Below, one piece after another: positions 1-4,747 of a stretch of DNA of 7,777 bases. Positions within the stretch are counted from its first letter, which is position 1. Each line of letters opens with the position of its first letter. Source of the stretch: Bacillota bacterium (GTDB taxonomy: Bacteria; Bacillota; Clostridia; Christensenellales; QAND01). Under the pieces are notes generated by a model that was not told where the DNA came from, did no database searches, and worked only from the letters and a program-made list of their open reading frames with translations. The translations under genes were made by a program, and so were the position numbers. The stretch is taken from assembly GCA_019415425.1 (NCBI GenBank), contig DXZF01000398.1:1-7777 (forward strand), given 5' to 3'.

Positions 1-290
1 TTGCGGGCTCTGGCCCTGCGTATGTCTACATGTTTATCGAAGCGATGGCGGATGCCGGTTGCAAGCTGGGGCTTGCGCGCGATTTGTCGTATCGTTTGGC
101 GGCGCAAACGTGCATCGGTTCCGGCCACATGGTATTGGAAACAGGCCAGCACCCTGGCGCGCTCAAGGATGCGGTTTGCTCTCCCGGTGGCTCCACCATT
201 GAGGCGGTCTACGCGCTGGAAAAGGGTGGATTCCGTGCGGCCGTAATCGATGCAATTGACGCATGTACGGAGAAGTTTTATAAACTGTGA
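1..290 (+). CDS. proC: Pyrroline-5-carboxylate reductase, C-terminal part (5' end outside window)
   Basis: This is the end of ProC, the cytoplasmic enzyme that reduces 1-pyrroline-5-carboxylate to proline with NAD(P)H in the last step of proline synthesis. The reading frame starts with the complete codon at base 3 and gives 95 residues before the TGA at 288-290. The stretch opens with [15 protein letters not shown], the start of the helical C-terminal dimerisation domain. It then carries the family signature [20 protein letters not shown], in which the S/T-rich loop binds substrate, followed by [18 protein letters not shown]. The N-terminal Rossmann domain lies left of the window. The ATG at base 30 is an internal methionine, not a start, because the family sequence continues upstream of it. 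The gene lies 43 nt before rnhA on the same strand with no clear terminator between them, so the two are probably co-transcribed. The assignment is secure despite the truncation. Confidence 0.95.
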   Translation, partial: AGSGPAYVYMFIEAMADAGCKLGLARDLSYRLAAQTCIGSGHMVLETGQHPGALKDAVCSPGGSTIEAVYALEKGGFRAAVIDAIDACTEKFYKL

Positions 291-322
291 TGAGGGCTTA
301 ACGGCGGCTTTCCGTGTGTTTT

Positions 323-329
323 GAGGAGG
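323..329 (+). promoter_or_regulatory. Ribosome binding site that fixes the GTG start of rnhA
   Basis: GAGGAGG lies 4 nt before GTG at 334. An ATG at 332 overlaps that GTG but is followed directly by TGA in its own frame (ATGTGA), so it cannot start the gene. The GTG is therefore the only start placed correctly for this site and for the conserved RNase H N-terminus. Confidence 0.8.
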
Positions 330-333
330 AAAT

Positions 334-783
334 GTGAAAGAAATCACGATTTACTGCGATGGCGCTTGTAGCGGCAATCCCGGCCCGGGTGGTTGGGGGA
401 CGATCTTGTTTTACAATCAACATCAAAAGGAGCTGAGTGGTTTTTCGCCGCATACCACCAATAACCGCATGGAGATTCAGGCGTGTATCGAGGGGTTGCA
501 GGCGCTCACAGAACCTTGCCGCGTGCGTGTATACAGCGATAGCGCATATCTGTGCAATGCGGTCAACCGGCATTGGCTGGAGAGCTGGCAGCGCAATCAG
601 TGGCGAAAAGCGGATAAGAAGCCGGTAGAAAATGTGGAGCTCTGGAAAAAGCTGTGTATGCTGATGCAGACGCATCAAGTCACATTCCACAAAGTCAAAG
701 GCCATGCAGACAACGAGTGGAACAATCGAGCGGATCAGTTGGCTACCCAACAGATCAAGCGAAACCGCGAGAATTTACGCTAA
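334..783 (+). CDS. rnhA: Ribonuclease HI
   Basis: RNase HI cuts the RNA strand of RNA-DNA hybrids in the cytoplasm, removing R-loops and RNA primers. The 149-residue product matches the length of the single-domain bacterial family. All catalytic residues are visible: D9 in YCDGACSGNPGPGGWG, E47 in NNRMEIQA, D69 in VYSDSAYL, the flexible-loop H124 in VKGHADNEWNNRAD, and D134 in the same motif. The segment around residues 79-96 (RHWLESWQRNQWRKADKK) is the basic handle region known from the E. coli enzyme, which helps bind the hybrid. There is no N-terminal hybrid-binding domain, so this is type HI in its simplest form. The start is GTG with a strong ribosome binding site. The gene sits downstream of proC, probably in the same transcript, and ends at a strong hairpin terminator about 50 nt past its stop. 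Confidence 0.96.
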   Translation: MKEITIYCDGACSGNPGPGGWGTILFYNQHQKELSGFSPHTTNNRMEIQACIEGLQALTEPCRVRVYSDSAYLCNAVNRHWLESWQRNQWRKADKKPVENVELWKKLCMLMQTHQVTFHKVKGHADNEWNNRADQLATQQIKRNRENLR

Positions 784-830
784 ACCAGCGTGGCGTCTCC
801 TTAAAATCCCAAGTACGCGGAAAGGGACAA

Positions 831-870
831 ATGCAAACAAATGGGCGGGGAAACCCGCCCTTCTTTGCAT
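831..870 (+). terminator. Intrinsic terminator after rnhA, two nested stems
   Basis: The core is a perfect 7-bp GC stem, GGGCGGG (843-849) with CCCGCCC (854-860), closed by a GAAA tetraloop and followed by TTCTTT. A second perfect 7-bp stem encloses it: ATGCAAA (831-837) pairs with TTTGCAT (864-870). The outer stem uses part of the U-rich tail, so the two foldings compete on the plus strand. On the minus strand the hairpin is followed by ATTTGTTTGC, so it could also stop transcription from the right. Confidence 0.85.
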
Positions 871-908
871 CTATAACTATGCGCAAAAGACAAGTTTTAC
901 GAAAAGTA

Positions 909-937
909 TTGACAAAAATCACTGAAAATGGTACGGT
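909..937 (+). promoter_or_regulatory. Sigma-A promoter for the recombinase gene
   Basis: There is a perfect -35 TTGACA at 909-914, a 17-nt spacer, and a -10 TACGGT at 932-937. The -10 is preceded by TGG, which fits an extended -10 (TGn). The -10 hexamer keeps the key TA...T positions. Transcription would begin near 944, giving a leader of about 70 nt before the ATG at 1013. The promoter lies just beyond the rnhA terminator, so the recombinase is an independent unit. Confidence 0.72.
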
Positions 938-945
938 TAAACCGT
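933..945 (+). promoter_or_regulatory. 13-bp palindrome over the -10 and start site, possible operator
   Basis: ACGGTT-A-AACCGT is a perfect inverted repeat (6-1-6) that covers the -10 hexamer and the predicted transcription start. A protein bound here would block RNA polymerase, so it is a plausible operator. What would bind it is unknown. It is not a LexA-type SOS box. The call rests only on symmetry and position. Confidence 0.4.
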
Positions 946-961
946 CCATCAAGCGTCAAAA

Positions 962-988
962 CGTATCCAAACATTGCTTTTGGATACG
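962..988 (+). repeat. Perfect 10-bp inverted repeat in the recombinase leader (attenuator or recombinase site)
   Basis: CGTATCCAAA (962-971) and TTTGGATACG (979-988) are perfect reverse complements separated by 7 nt (CATTGCT). In RNA this is a stable hairpin, and CGTTCTTTTG follows directly, so it may act as a leader terminator or attenuator 24 nt before the start codon. In DNA, two ~10-bp arms around a 7-bp centre also match the general layout of a tyrosine recombinase core site, and the next gene encodes such an enzyme. The repeat does not resemble the Bacillota dif sequence as I know it. The structure is certain; its role is inferred. Confidence 0.6.
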
Positions 989-1012
989 CGTTCTTTTGAG
1001 AAAGCGAGTGTC

Positions 1013-2086
1013 ATGCAATTGGAAAACAACAACCATCACGCTTCATACCATACCCAAATTGCGCGTGAGCGTACGGTGCGTCTGCGCGAACTGTCTCGCC
1101 AGTTGCCGGCATGCTGCTCGGATTTCTTTCGCGGCTTGGAACCGACGACAAGCATTCTCACACGATTGAATTACGCGTATGATCTGCGCGTCTTTTTTGA
1201 TTATCTGTGCAAAGAAGAGGCCGATTACGGCGGATACACGCGCGAAGATTGGACGGATGCGGCAATTGCCACGATCACGCCAATCGTATTGGAACGCTTT
1301 TTGGAGTACCTCAATTATTACGCTTCTGAAGACGGCAAGACGCATGGAAACGGCAATACCGGCAAGGCCCGGAAGATTTCCACGCTCAAATCCTTTTTCA
1401 AGTACATGTACAAAAAGGAGCGCATTCCTGCCAATGTAGCTGAAAAAATCGATATGCCCAAAGTGCACGAAAAACCCATTGTGCATCTGGAACCGGATGA
1501 AGTCGCCAAATTGCTGGATTTGGTGGAATCCGGTGATGCGCTCACCGCTGCGCAAAAGCGATATCACGCCTATACGCGCACGCGCGATGTGGCCATTTGT
1601 ACGCTGCTGCTGGGCACGGGCATCCGCATATCGGAGCTTGTGGGGCTGGATATTCAGCATCTGGACTTCTCTGCCGACAGTTTTTTGGTCACGCGTAAGG
1701 GCGGCGCGCAGGTGGTTTTGTACTTTGGCGAAGAGGTCGAAAAGGCCCTATTGGACTACTTGGAGGAGCGCAAGGCCATCACACCGGCGCCGGGCCATGA
1801 AAATGCGCTCTTTCTATCGCTGCAGAAAAAGCGCATGAGTCAGCGCGCGATTCAGATGTTGGTCAAAAAATATGCCGCCATTGTCACCCCACTCAAAAAG
1901 ATCACCCCGCACAAATTTCGTTCCACGTTTGGCACCATGCTCAATTACGAGACGGGCGACATCTATTTGGTGGCCGATGTGTTGGGCAATAAGGATGTCA
2001 ATACCACCCGGCGCCATTATGCCGCACTGAGCGATGACAGACGGCGACAGGCCGCTGGCGTTGTCAAATTGCGCGAAGACGATTGA
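1013..2086 (+). CDS. Xer-like tyrosine recombinase/integrase
   Basis: This is a tyrosine site-specific recombinase that breaks and joins DNA through a 3'-phosphotyrosine link. From the ATG at 1013 it has 357 residues, somewhat longer than XerC/XerD (about 300). Residues ~40-145 form the SAM-like core-binding domain (TSILTRLNYAYDLRVFFDYL; STLKSFFKYMYKKERI). The catalytic domain follows from ~160. Catalytic residues are R205 (GTGIRISEL), K229 (VTRKGGA), H300 and R303 (HKFRSTFGT) and the nucleophile Y336 (TTRRHYAAL). The box III position, normally H or W in LGH/LGW, is N326 (LGNKDVNTT). The open frame extends upstream to a TTG at 974, but that codon lies in the hairpin loop and has no ribosome binding site. 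The ATG at 1013 has only a weak site (GAGAAAGCGAG), so translation may be modest. There are no phage or transposon genes nearby, so it looks like a resident Xer-family gene rather than an element integrase. Whether it serves chromosome dimer resolution is not shown, and no dif site was seen. Confidence 0.88.
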   Translation: MQLENNNHHASYHTQIARERTVRLRELSRQLPACCSDFFRGLEPTTSILTRLNYAYDLRVFFDYLCKEEADYGGYTREDWTDAAIATITPIVLERFLEYLNYYASEDGKTHGNGNTGKARKISTLKSFFKYMYKKERIPANVAEKIDMPKVHEKPIVHLEPDEVAKLLDLVESGDALTAAQKRYHAYTRTRDVAICTLLLGTGIRISELVGLDIQHLDFSADSFLVTRKGGAQVVLYFGEEVEKALLDYLEERKAITPAPGHENALFLSLQKKRMSQRAIQMLVKKYAAIVTPLKKITPHKFRSTFGTMLNYETGDIYLVADVLGNKDVNTTRRHYAALSDDRRRQAAGVVKLREDD

Positions 2087-2154
2087 ACGCGAAAATGGGT
2101 CCGCCTTCAATCGTCTCGATTCTTCTGCTTCTCATATGCGGTTTTATCAGTTCT

Positions 2155-2179
2155 GGCGCATTTGCGCCGAATTTTATTT
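2155..2179 (+). terminator. Probable intrinsic terminator after the recombinase gene
   Basis: GGCGC (2155-2159), loop ATTT, GCGCC (2164-2168), followed by GAATTTTATTT. The stem is short but fully GC and is followed by a T-rich tract, about 70 nt past the recombinase stop. It also touches the end of the minus-strand cysteine-rich gene (stop at 2174-2176). On that strand no U-run follows the stem, so it probably works mainly in the plus direction. Confidence 0.55.
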
Positions 2180-2380
2180 CTCCTCTTTTTGCTTCCACTG
2201 CGGTTGTGCCGTTTGGGACGGATCCTCCACGGAATCGATCAGCACCTCCGCATAATCTGCATCACTGCTCTCCTCATTCAGGCATTCAAAACAATTGATG
2301 CAGATTCGATCGTAGAGCGGGCAACGTTCACACGCACCGCAATCAATACATTCACGTTCAAACAGGACACATTGCGCCAT
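2174..2380 (-). CDS. Small eight-cysteine protein of unknown function, divergent from lexA
   Basis: The product has 68 residues. Its first half holds eight cysteines: C4, C11, C14, C17, C20, C27, C30 and C33, in the pattern C-x6-C-x2-C-x2-C-x2-C-x6-C-x2-C-x2-C (core ECIDCGACERCPLYDRICIN). Such spacing suggests a bound metal, either zinc or an iron-sulfur cluster; the CxxCxxCxxCP run recalls ferredoxins but the spacing is not canonical. The second half is acidic (ESSDADYAEVLIDSVEDPSQ) with a charged tail. There is no signal peptide or membrane segment, so it should be cytoplasmic. Support for a real gene: a regular cysteine pattern, AAGGTG 10 nt before the ATG, and TATAAT upstream. From memory, small cysteine-rich proteins of this type occur in Clostridia, but I cannot verify a family here. 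The opposite strand has an open frame that begins like a signal peptide; I regard that as the shadow. Function is unknown. Confidence 0.68.
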   Translation of the reverse strand: MAQCVLFERECIDCGACERCPLYDRICINCFECLNEESSDADYAEVLIDSVEDPSQTAQPQWKQKEEK

Positions 2381-2404
2381 TTCGTATCCACACCTTCCGC
2401 ATCG

Positions 2405-2410
2405 ATTATA
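2405..2410 (-). promoter_or_regulatory. -10 box of the cysteine-rich gene
   Basis: Read on the minus strand this is a perfect TATAAT, about 25 nt upstream of the ATG at 2380-2378. The region 16-19 nt further upstream has only T/C-rich sequence (TTTTCCCG), so no good -35 is visible. A site AAGGTG lies between the -10 and the start codon. The lexA SOS box lies about 40 bp upstream of this -10, likely too far for direct repression of this gene. Confidence 0.5.
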
Positions 2411-2442
2411 GCACGAATTCGCCCTTGCGGGAAAAGTTTGTC

Positions 2443-2472
2443 TTGCAAGAACGAATGTTCGTATGTTACAAT
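2443..2472 (+). promoter_or_regulatory. lexA promoter
   Basis: The -10 is TACAAT (2467-2472) with TGT directly before it, an extended -10. The -35 is TTGCAA (2443-2448), which matches TTGACA at four positions, with an 18-nt spacer. The SOS box fills the spacer, so LexA binding would exclude RNA polymerase. The leader before the ATG at 2497 is short, under 20 nt. Confidence 0.75.
2449..2460 (+). promoter_or_regulatory. SOS box (LexA operator) in the lexA promoter
   Basis: GAAC-GAAT-GTTC, followed by G, fits the Gram-positive SOS box core GAAC-N4-GTTC (B. subtilis consensus CGAACRNRYGTTYC, 12 of 14 positions here). It sits between the -35 and the extended -10 of the lexA promoter. This is the standard arrangement for LexA autoregulation. 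It is the only such box noticed in the window. Confidence 0.88.
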
Positions 2473-2483
2473 GGGGCCAAACG

Positions 2484-2489
2484 AGGAGG
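2484..2489 (+). promoter_or_regulatory. Ribosome binding site that decides the lexA start
   Basis: AGGAGG lies 7 nt before the ATG at 2497 but only 1 nt before another in-frame ATG at 2491 (sequence ATGCAAATG). The spacing favours 2497. The longer open frame reaching back to 2425 runs through the promoter and SOS box and is not translated in that part. Confidence 0.8.
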
Positions 2490-2496
2490 TATGCAA

Positions 2497-3102
2497 ATGT
2501 CTTTGAGCGTCAAACAACAGCGTGTGTTGGATTTCATTCGCCAATACAATCGCGATCAAGGCTATCCCCCTTCTGTCAGAGAGATATGCCAGGGGTTGAA
2601 TCTCAAGTCCACCTCTACGGCTCATGGATATTTGGAGCGCCTGGAAAAGCGTGGGTTCATTCGCCGTGATCCCTCTCGTCCGCGTGCCATCGAGCTGTTG
2701 GAAGACGCGCAAGTGCGCCGCGGCACCGTTTCGCTGCCCGTGATTGGCCAGGTAGCGGCGGGGCAACCGATTTTGGCAGAACAGAACATTGAAGAGTACA
2801 TCCCCCTTCCCTCTCAGTTCTTCCACTGTGACGAGAACGAGAGCTTCATGTTGCGCATTCATGGGGAGAGCATGATCAATATAGGGATTTTTGACGGAGA
2901 TCACATCGTGGTTCGCCGTACGCAGACGGCAGAAAACGGCGATATCGTCATTGCGCTGATTGACGATGAGGCGACGTGTAAGCGCTATTTTAAAGAAGAT
3001 GGGCATTTCCGCCTACAGCCCGAAAACGACCACATGGCGCCCATTATCGTGGACGAGGTCATGATCTTGGGCAAGGTGATCGGGCTCATTCGCCAGTATT
3101 GA
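2497..3102 (+). CDS. lexA: LexA, SOS response repressor and self-cleaving protease
   Basis: LexA represses DNA-damage genes and cleaves itself when stimulated by RecA filaments. The product has 201 residues, the usual length. Residues 1-65 form the winged helix-turn-helix: QQRVLDFIRQY, then GYPPSVREICQGLNLKSTST and the wing RGFIRRDPSRPRAIEL. The recognition part (around S38-TSTAHGYLERL) agrees with binding to GAAC-N4-GTTC boxes. The C-terminal S24 peptidase-like domain has the cleavage site A88-G89 in VIGQVAAGQPI, the nucleophile S125 in HGESMINIGIFDGD, and the general base K162 in DDEATCKRYF. The Ser-Lys spacing of 37 equals that of E. coli LexA (S119/K156). The gene has its own SOS box, so it is autoregulated, and it ends at a strong terminator. 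It stands alone on the plus strand between a divergent small gene and a convergent operon that includes mutS and mutL. Confidence 0.97.
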   Translation: MSLSVKQQRVLDFIRQYNRDQGYPPSVREICQGLNLKSTSTAHGYLERLEKRGFIRRDPSRPRAIELLEDAQVRRGTVSLPVIGQVAAGQPILAEQNIEEYIPLPSQFFHCDENESFMLRIHGESMINIGIFDGDHIVVRRTQTAENGDIVIALIDDEATCKRYFKEDGHFRLQPENDHMAPIIVDEVMILGKVIGLIRQY

Positions 3103-3123
3103 ACTGGCCAGATTTCAATTGGC

Positions 3124-3172
3124 AAAGGCACATGCACACCTGGCTTTGCATCGGGTGTACATGTGCCTTTTT
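3124..3172 (+). terminator. Strong intrinsic terminator after lexA
   Basis: The arms AAAGGCACATG-C-ACACC (3124-3140) and GGTGT-A-CATGTGCCTTT (3154-3170) pair at 16 of 17 positions, with one C/A mismatch, around a 13-nt loop. The run TTTTT at 3168-3172 follows the GC part. It lies 22 nt past the lexA stop. On the minus strand only TTTGCC follows the stem, so it may serve weakly as a shared terminator for the convergent operon, which has no other visible terminator in the 107-nt gap. Confidence 0.9.
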
Positions 3173-3209
3173 CATGCGCAGATATCCAAAGGCTGTACCA
3201 GTGTTGTCG

Positions 3210-4487
3210 CTACTTACACAGCGGTTTTCCCTGCTGCATGGCTTCGATGGCATAGAGGCAGCCGATCCGCCCATGGGCATATGTGAGGCCGCCTTGCATA
3301 TACGCCGTATAGGGTTCGCACAGCGGCCCATCGGCAGACAGCTCAATGGAAGATCCCTGTACAAATGCGCCAGCCGCCATGACGACTTCATGCGTGTACC
3401 CCGGCATGGCCCACGGCTCTGGTACGGCCATGGAATCCACGGGGGCCGCCTGCTGAATGGCGCGGCAGAACGCCAGCAATTTTTCACGCTCGCCAAAGCG
3501 GATGCACTGAATGATATCCGAGCGCATTGCCTGCGGCGCGGGATTTACCGCATACCCCAAAGCGGCAAAGGTGTGCGCAAACAGCACCGCGGTCTTCACG
3601 GCAGCGGCTACCACGGTCGGTGCCATAAACAGCCCCTGGAAGAACGGACGATAGGAAGCCTCATAGGAGCCACATGCCCGCCCGATGCCCGGGGCATTGA
3701 GCGCACTCTCTATGCGCTCCAAGGCAGACTGCGTCCCGCAGATGTATCCGCCAGTGGGCGCCAGGCCTCCACCTGCATTCTTGATCAGTGAGCCCGCGAT
3801 CACATCGACTCCCACCTCGGTGGGTTCTTGGGTTTGGGTAAACTCACCATAGCAATTGTCTACAAACACGAACGCCTGCGGACGAATGGCGTGTACAAGG
3901 TCTGCTGCCGCTTTGAGCTCTTCCACGCGCAGCGCGTGCCGCCAGGCATAGCCGGCAGAGCGCTGCAGCGCAACCACGCAAATGGACGCATTGGCCCGCA
4001 AATGCGCCTCAAGCGCCTCCAGATCAATGCCGCCATCTGCAAGCAGATCGATCTGCTCATACCGTACCCCTCGCTCCATCAATGAGCCGTGCGCAGGCTC
4101 GAGGCCGATCACCTGTTCCAAAGTATCGTAGGGCTTGCCGGATGCGTACAACAGCGTCTGGCCGGGCGAGAGCAGCCCCTGTAGGGCAATTGCGAGGGCA
4201 TGTGTACCGGAGACGATGTGCGGCCGCACAATGGCCTGTTGCGCGCCAAAGACCGTTGCAAACAGCGCCTCCAACGTATCGCGTCCGATGTCGCTATATC
4301 CATAGCCTGTAGAGGGCTGAAAGTGCCCGGCGACAATGCCGTTGGCCGCAAAGGCATGCAACACCTTGGCCTGATTTACATGCGAGATGGCGTCGATCTG
4401 TGCAAACTGCGGCTGTGCCTTTTGCTCCATTTGGAGCAGTGTTTCTTCGGACTGCCGGCTTACCCCCAGCAAAGAAGCAATTTCCAT
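3210..4487 (-). CDS. ynbB: PLP-dependent methionine gamma-lyase-like / aluminium resistance family protein (YnbB type)
   Basis: The 425-residue product belongs to the fold-type I PLP enzymes of the YnbB group, annotated as methionine gamma-lyase-like or aluminium resistance protein. The likely PLP lysine is K236 in AGSLIKNAGGGLAPTGGYI, and the ring-nitrogen aspartate is D210 in FVFVDNCYGEF. Other family features are the N-terminal GYGYSDIGRDTLE (61-73), the SGTHALAIAL loop (93-102), which would hold the phosphate, and the C-terminal PYTAYMQGGLTYAHGRIG. No signal peptide or membrane segment is seen, so it is cytoplasmic. True substrate is not established for this family; the lyase name rests on homology, and the aluminium resistance name on old annotation. 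The ATG has GAGGT 8 nt upstream. It lies 32 nt after hfq, the same hfq-proximal place that ynbB holds in B. subtilis, so it is the last gene of the operon. Confidence 0.9.
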   Translation of the reverse strand: MEIASLLGVSRQSEETLLQMEQKAQPQFAQIDAISHVNQAKVLHAFAANGIVAGHFQPSTGYGYSDIGRDTLEALFATVFGAQQAIVRPHIVSGTHALAIALQGLLSPGQTLLYASGKPYDTLEQVIGLEPAHGSLMERGVRYEQIDLLADGGIDLEALEAHLRANASICVVALQRSAGYAWRHALRVEELKAAADLVHAIRPQAFVFVDNCYGEFTQTQEPTEVGVDVIAGSLIKNAGGGLAPTGGYICGTQSALERIESALNAPGIGRACGSYEASYRPFFQGLFMAPTVVAAAVKTAVLFAHTFAALGYAVNPAPQAMRSDIIQCIRFGEREKLLAFCRAIQQAAPVDSMAVPEPWAMPGYTHEVVMAAGAFVQGSSIELSADGPLCEPYTAYMQGGLTYAHGRIGCLYAIEAMQQGKPLCK

Positions 4488-4519
4488 GTCAAAAGACCTC
4501 GCAAAAAAAGATATCCACG

Positions 4520-4747
4520 CTATGGGCGCAACGGCTGCGCTCCAAACGGAACCACCGCCGCCACAGCATGCTTATACAGCATGTTCTGTTGTCCGTCCTT
4601 GCCATCCAAAATGATGGTGAAATTGTCAAACCCGCGCACCGTTCCATCGTACTGCATGCCGTCGATCAGACGAATCTGTACCGGCATACGCTCACGACGG
4701 GCGGAATTCAAAAACACATCTTGCAAAACAAAGGGTTTGCTGTTCAT
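4520..4747 (-). CDS. hfq: RNA chaperone Hfq
   Basis: Hfq is a hexameric Sm-like ring that binds small RNAs and mRNAs and promotes their pairing or decay. The 75-residue product contains nearly only the Sm core. Visible are L8-Q9-D10-V11-F12-L13-N14 (N-terminal helix, Q9 at the uridine-binding proximal face), Sm1 with [10 protein letters not shown] (40-49) and Sm2 with YKHAV (58-62), K59 and H60 being the proximal-face residues. The lateral rim reads R17-R18-E19-R20, as in E. coli, whereas B. subtilis Hfq as I recall has RKEN here. The C-terminal tail is very short (about ten residues after the core), typical of Gram-positive Hfq. The ATG follows the miaA stop with no gap, and a full GGAGGT lies 7 nt upstream inside miaA, so translation is coupled to miaA but also well supplied on its own. 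The miaA-hfq order is widely conserved. Confidence 0.96.
   Translation of the reverse strand: MNSKPFVLQDVFLNSARRERMPVQIRLIDGMQYDGTVRGFDNFTIILDGKDGQQNMLYKHAVAAVVPFGAQPLRP

Noticed and set aside
301..322. Possible small hairpin with a T-run between proC and rnhA (ACGG...CCGT, GTGTTTT)
   Set aside because: The stem is only 4 bp with a 7-nt loop, too weak to call a terminator; the genes are more likely co-transcribed.
298..750. Long minus-strand frame of 150 codons opposite rnhA
   Set aside because: It is the antisense shadow of rnhA, whose catalytic residues are complete, and it shows no recognisable motif.
974..1012. Upstream TTG start giving a 370-residue recombinase
   Set aside because: The TTG lies in the loop of the leader hairpin and has no ribosome binding site; the ATG at 1013 gives a normal N-terminus.
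1013..2086. The recombinase as the integrase of a mobile element or integron
   Set aside because: No phage, conjugation, transposition or cassette genes, no flanking tRNA and no direct repeats resembling att sites were seen; neighbours are all housekeeping genes.
2083..2298. Plus-strand frame of 71 codons whose start looks like a signal peptide (MGPPSIVSILLLLICGFISSG)
   Set aside because: It starts inside the end of the recombinase gene without a ribosome binding site, runs through a terminator hairpin, and its latter half is low-quality sequence antisense to the cysteine-rich gene, which has better support.
2425..2496. N-terminal extension of LexA by 24 residues
   Set aside because: This part overlaps the -35, SOS box and -10 of the lexA promoter, so it would not be in the message; AGGAGG is placed for the ATG at 2497.
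3092..3108. Inverted repeat GCCAGT...ACTGGC over the lexA stop codon
   Set aside because: It is short (6 bp), has no U-run, and lies just before a far stronger terminator; probably chance.
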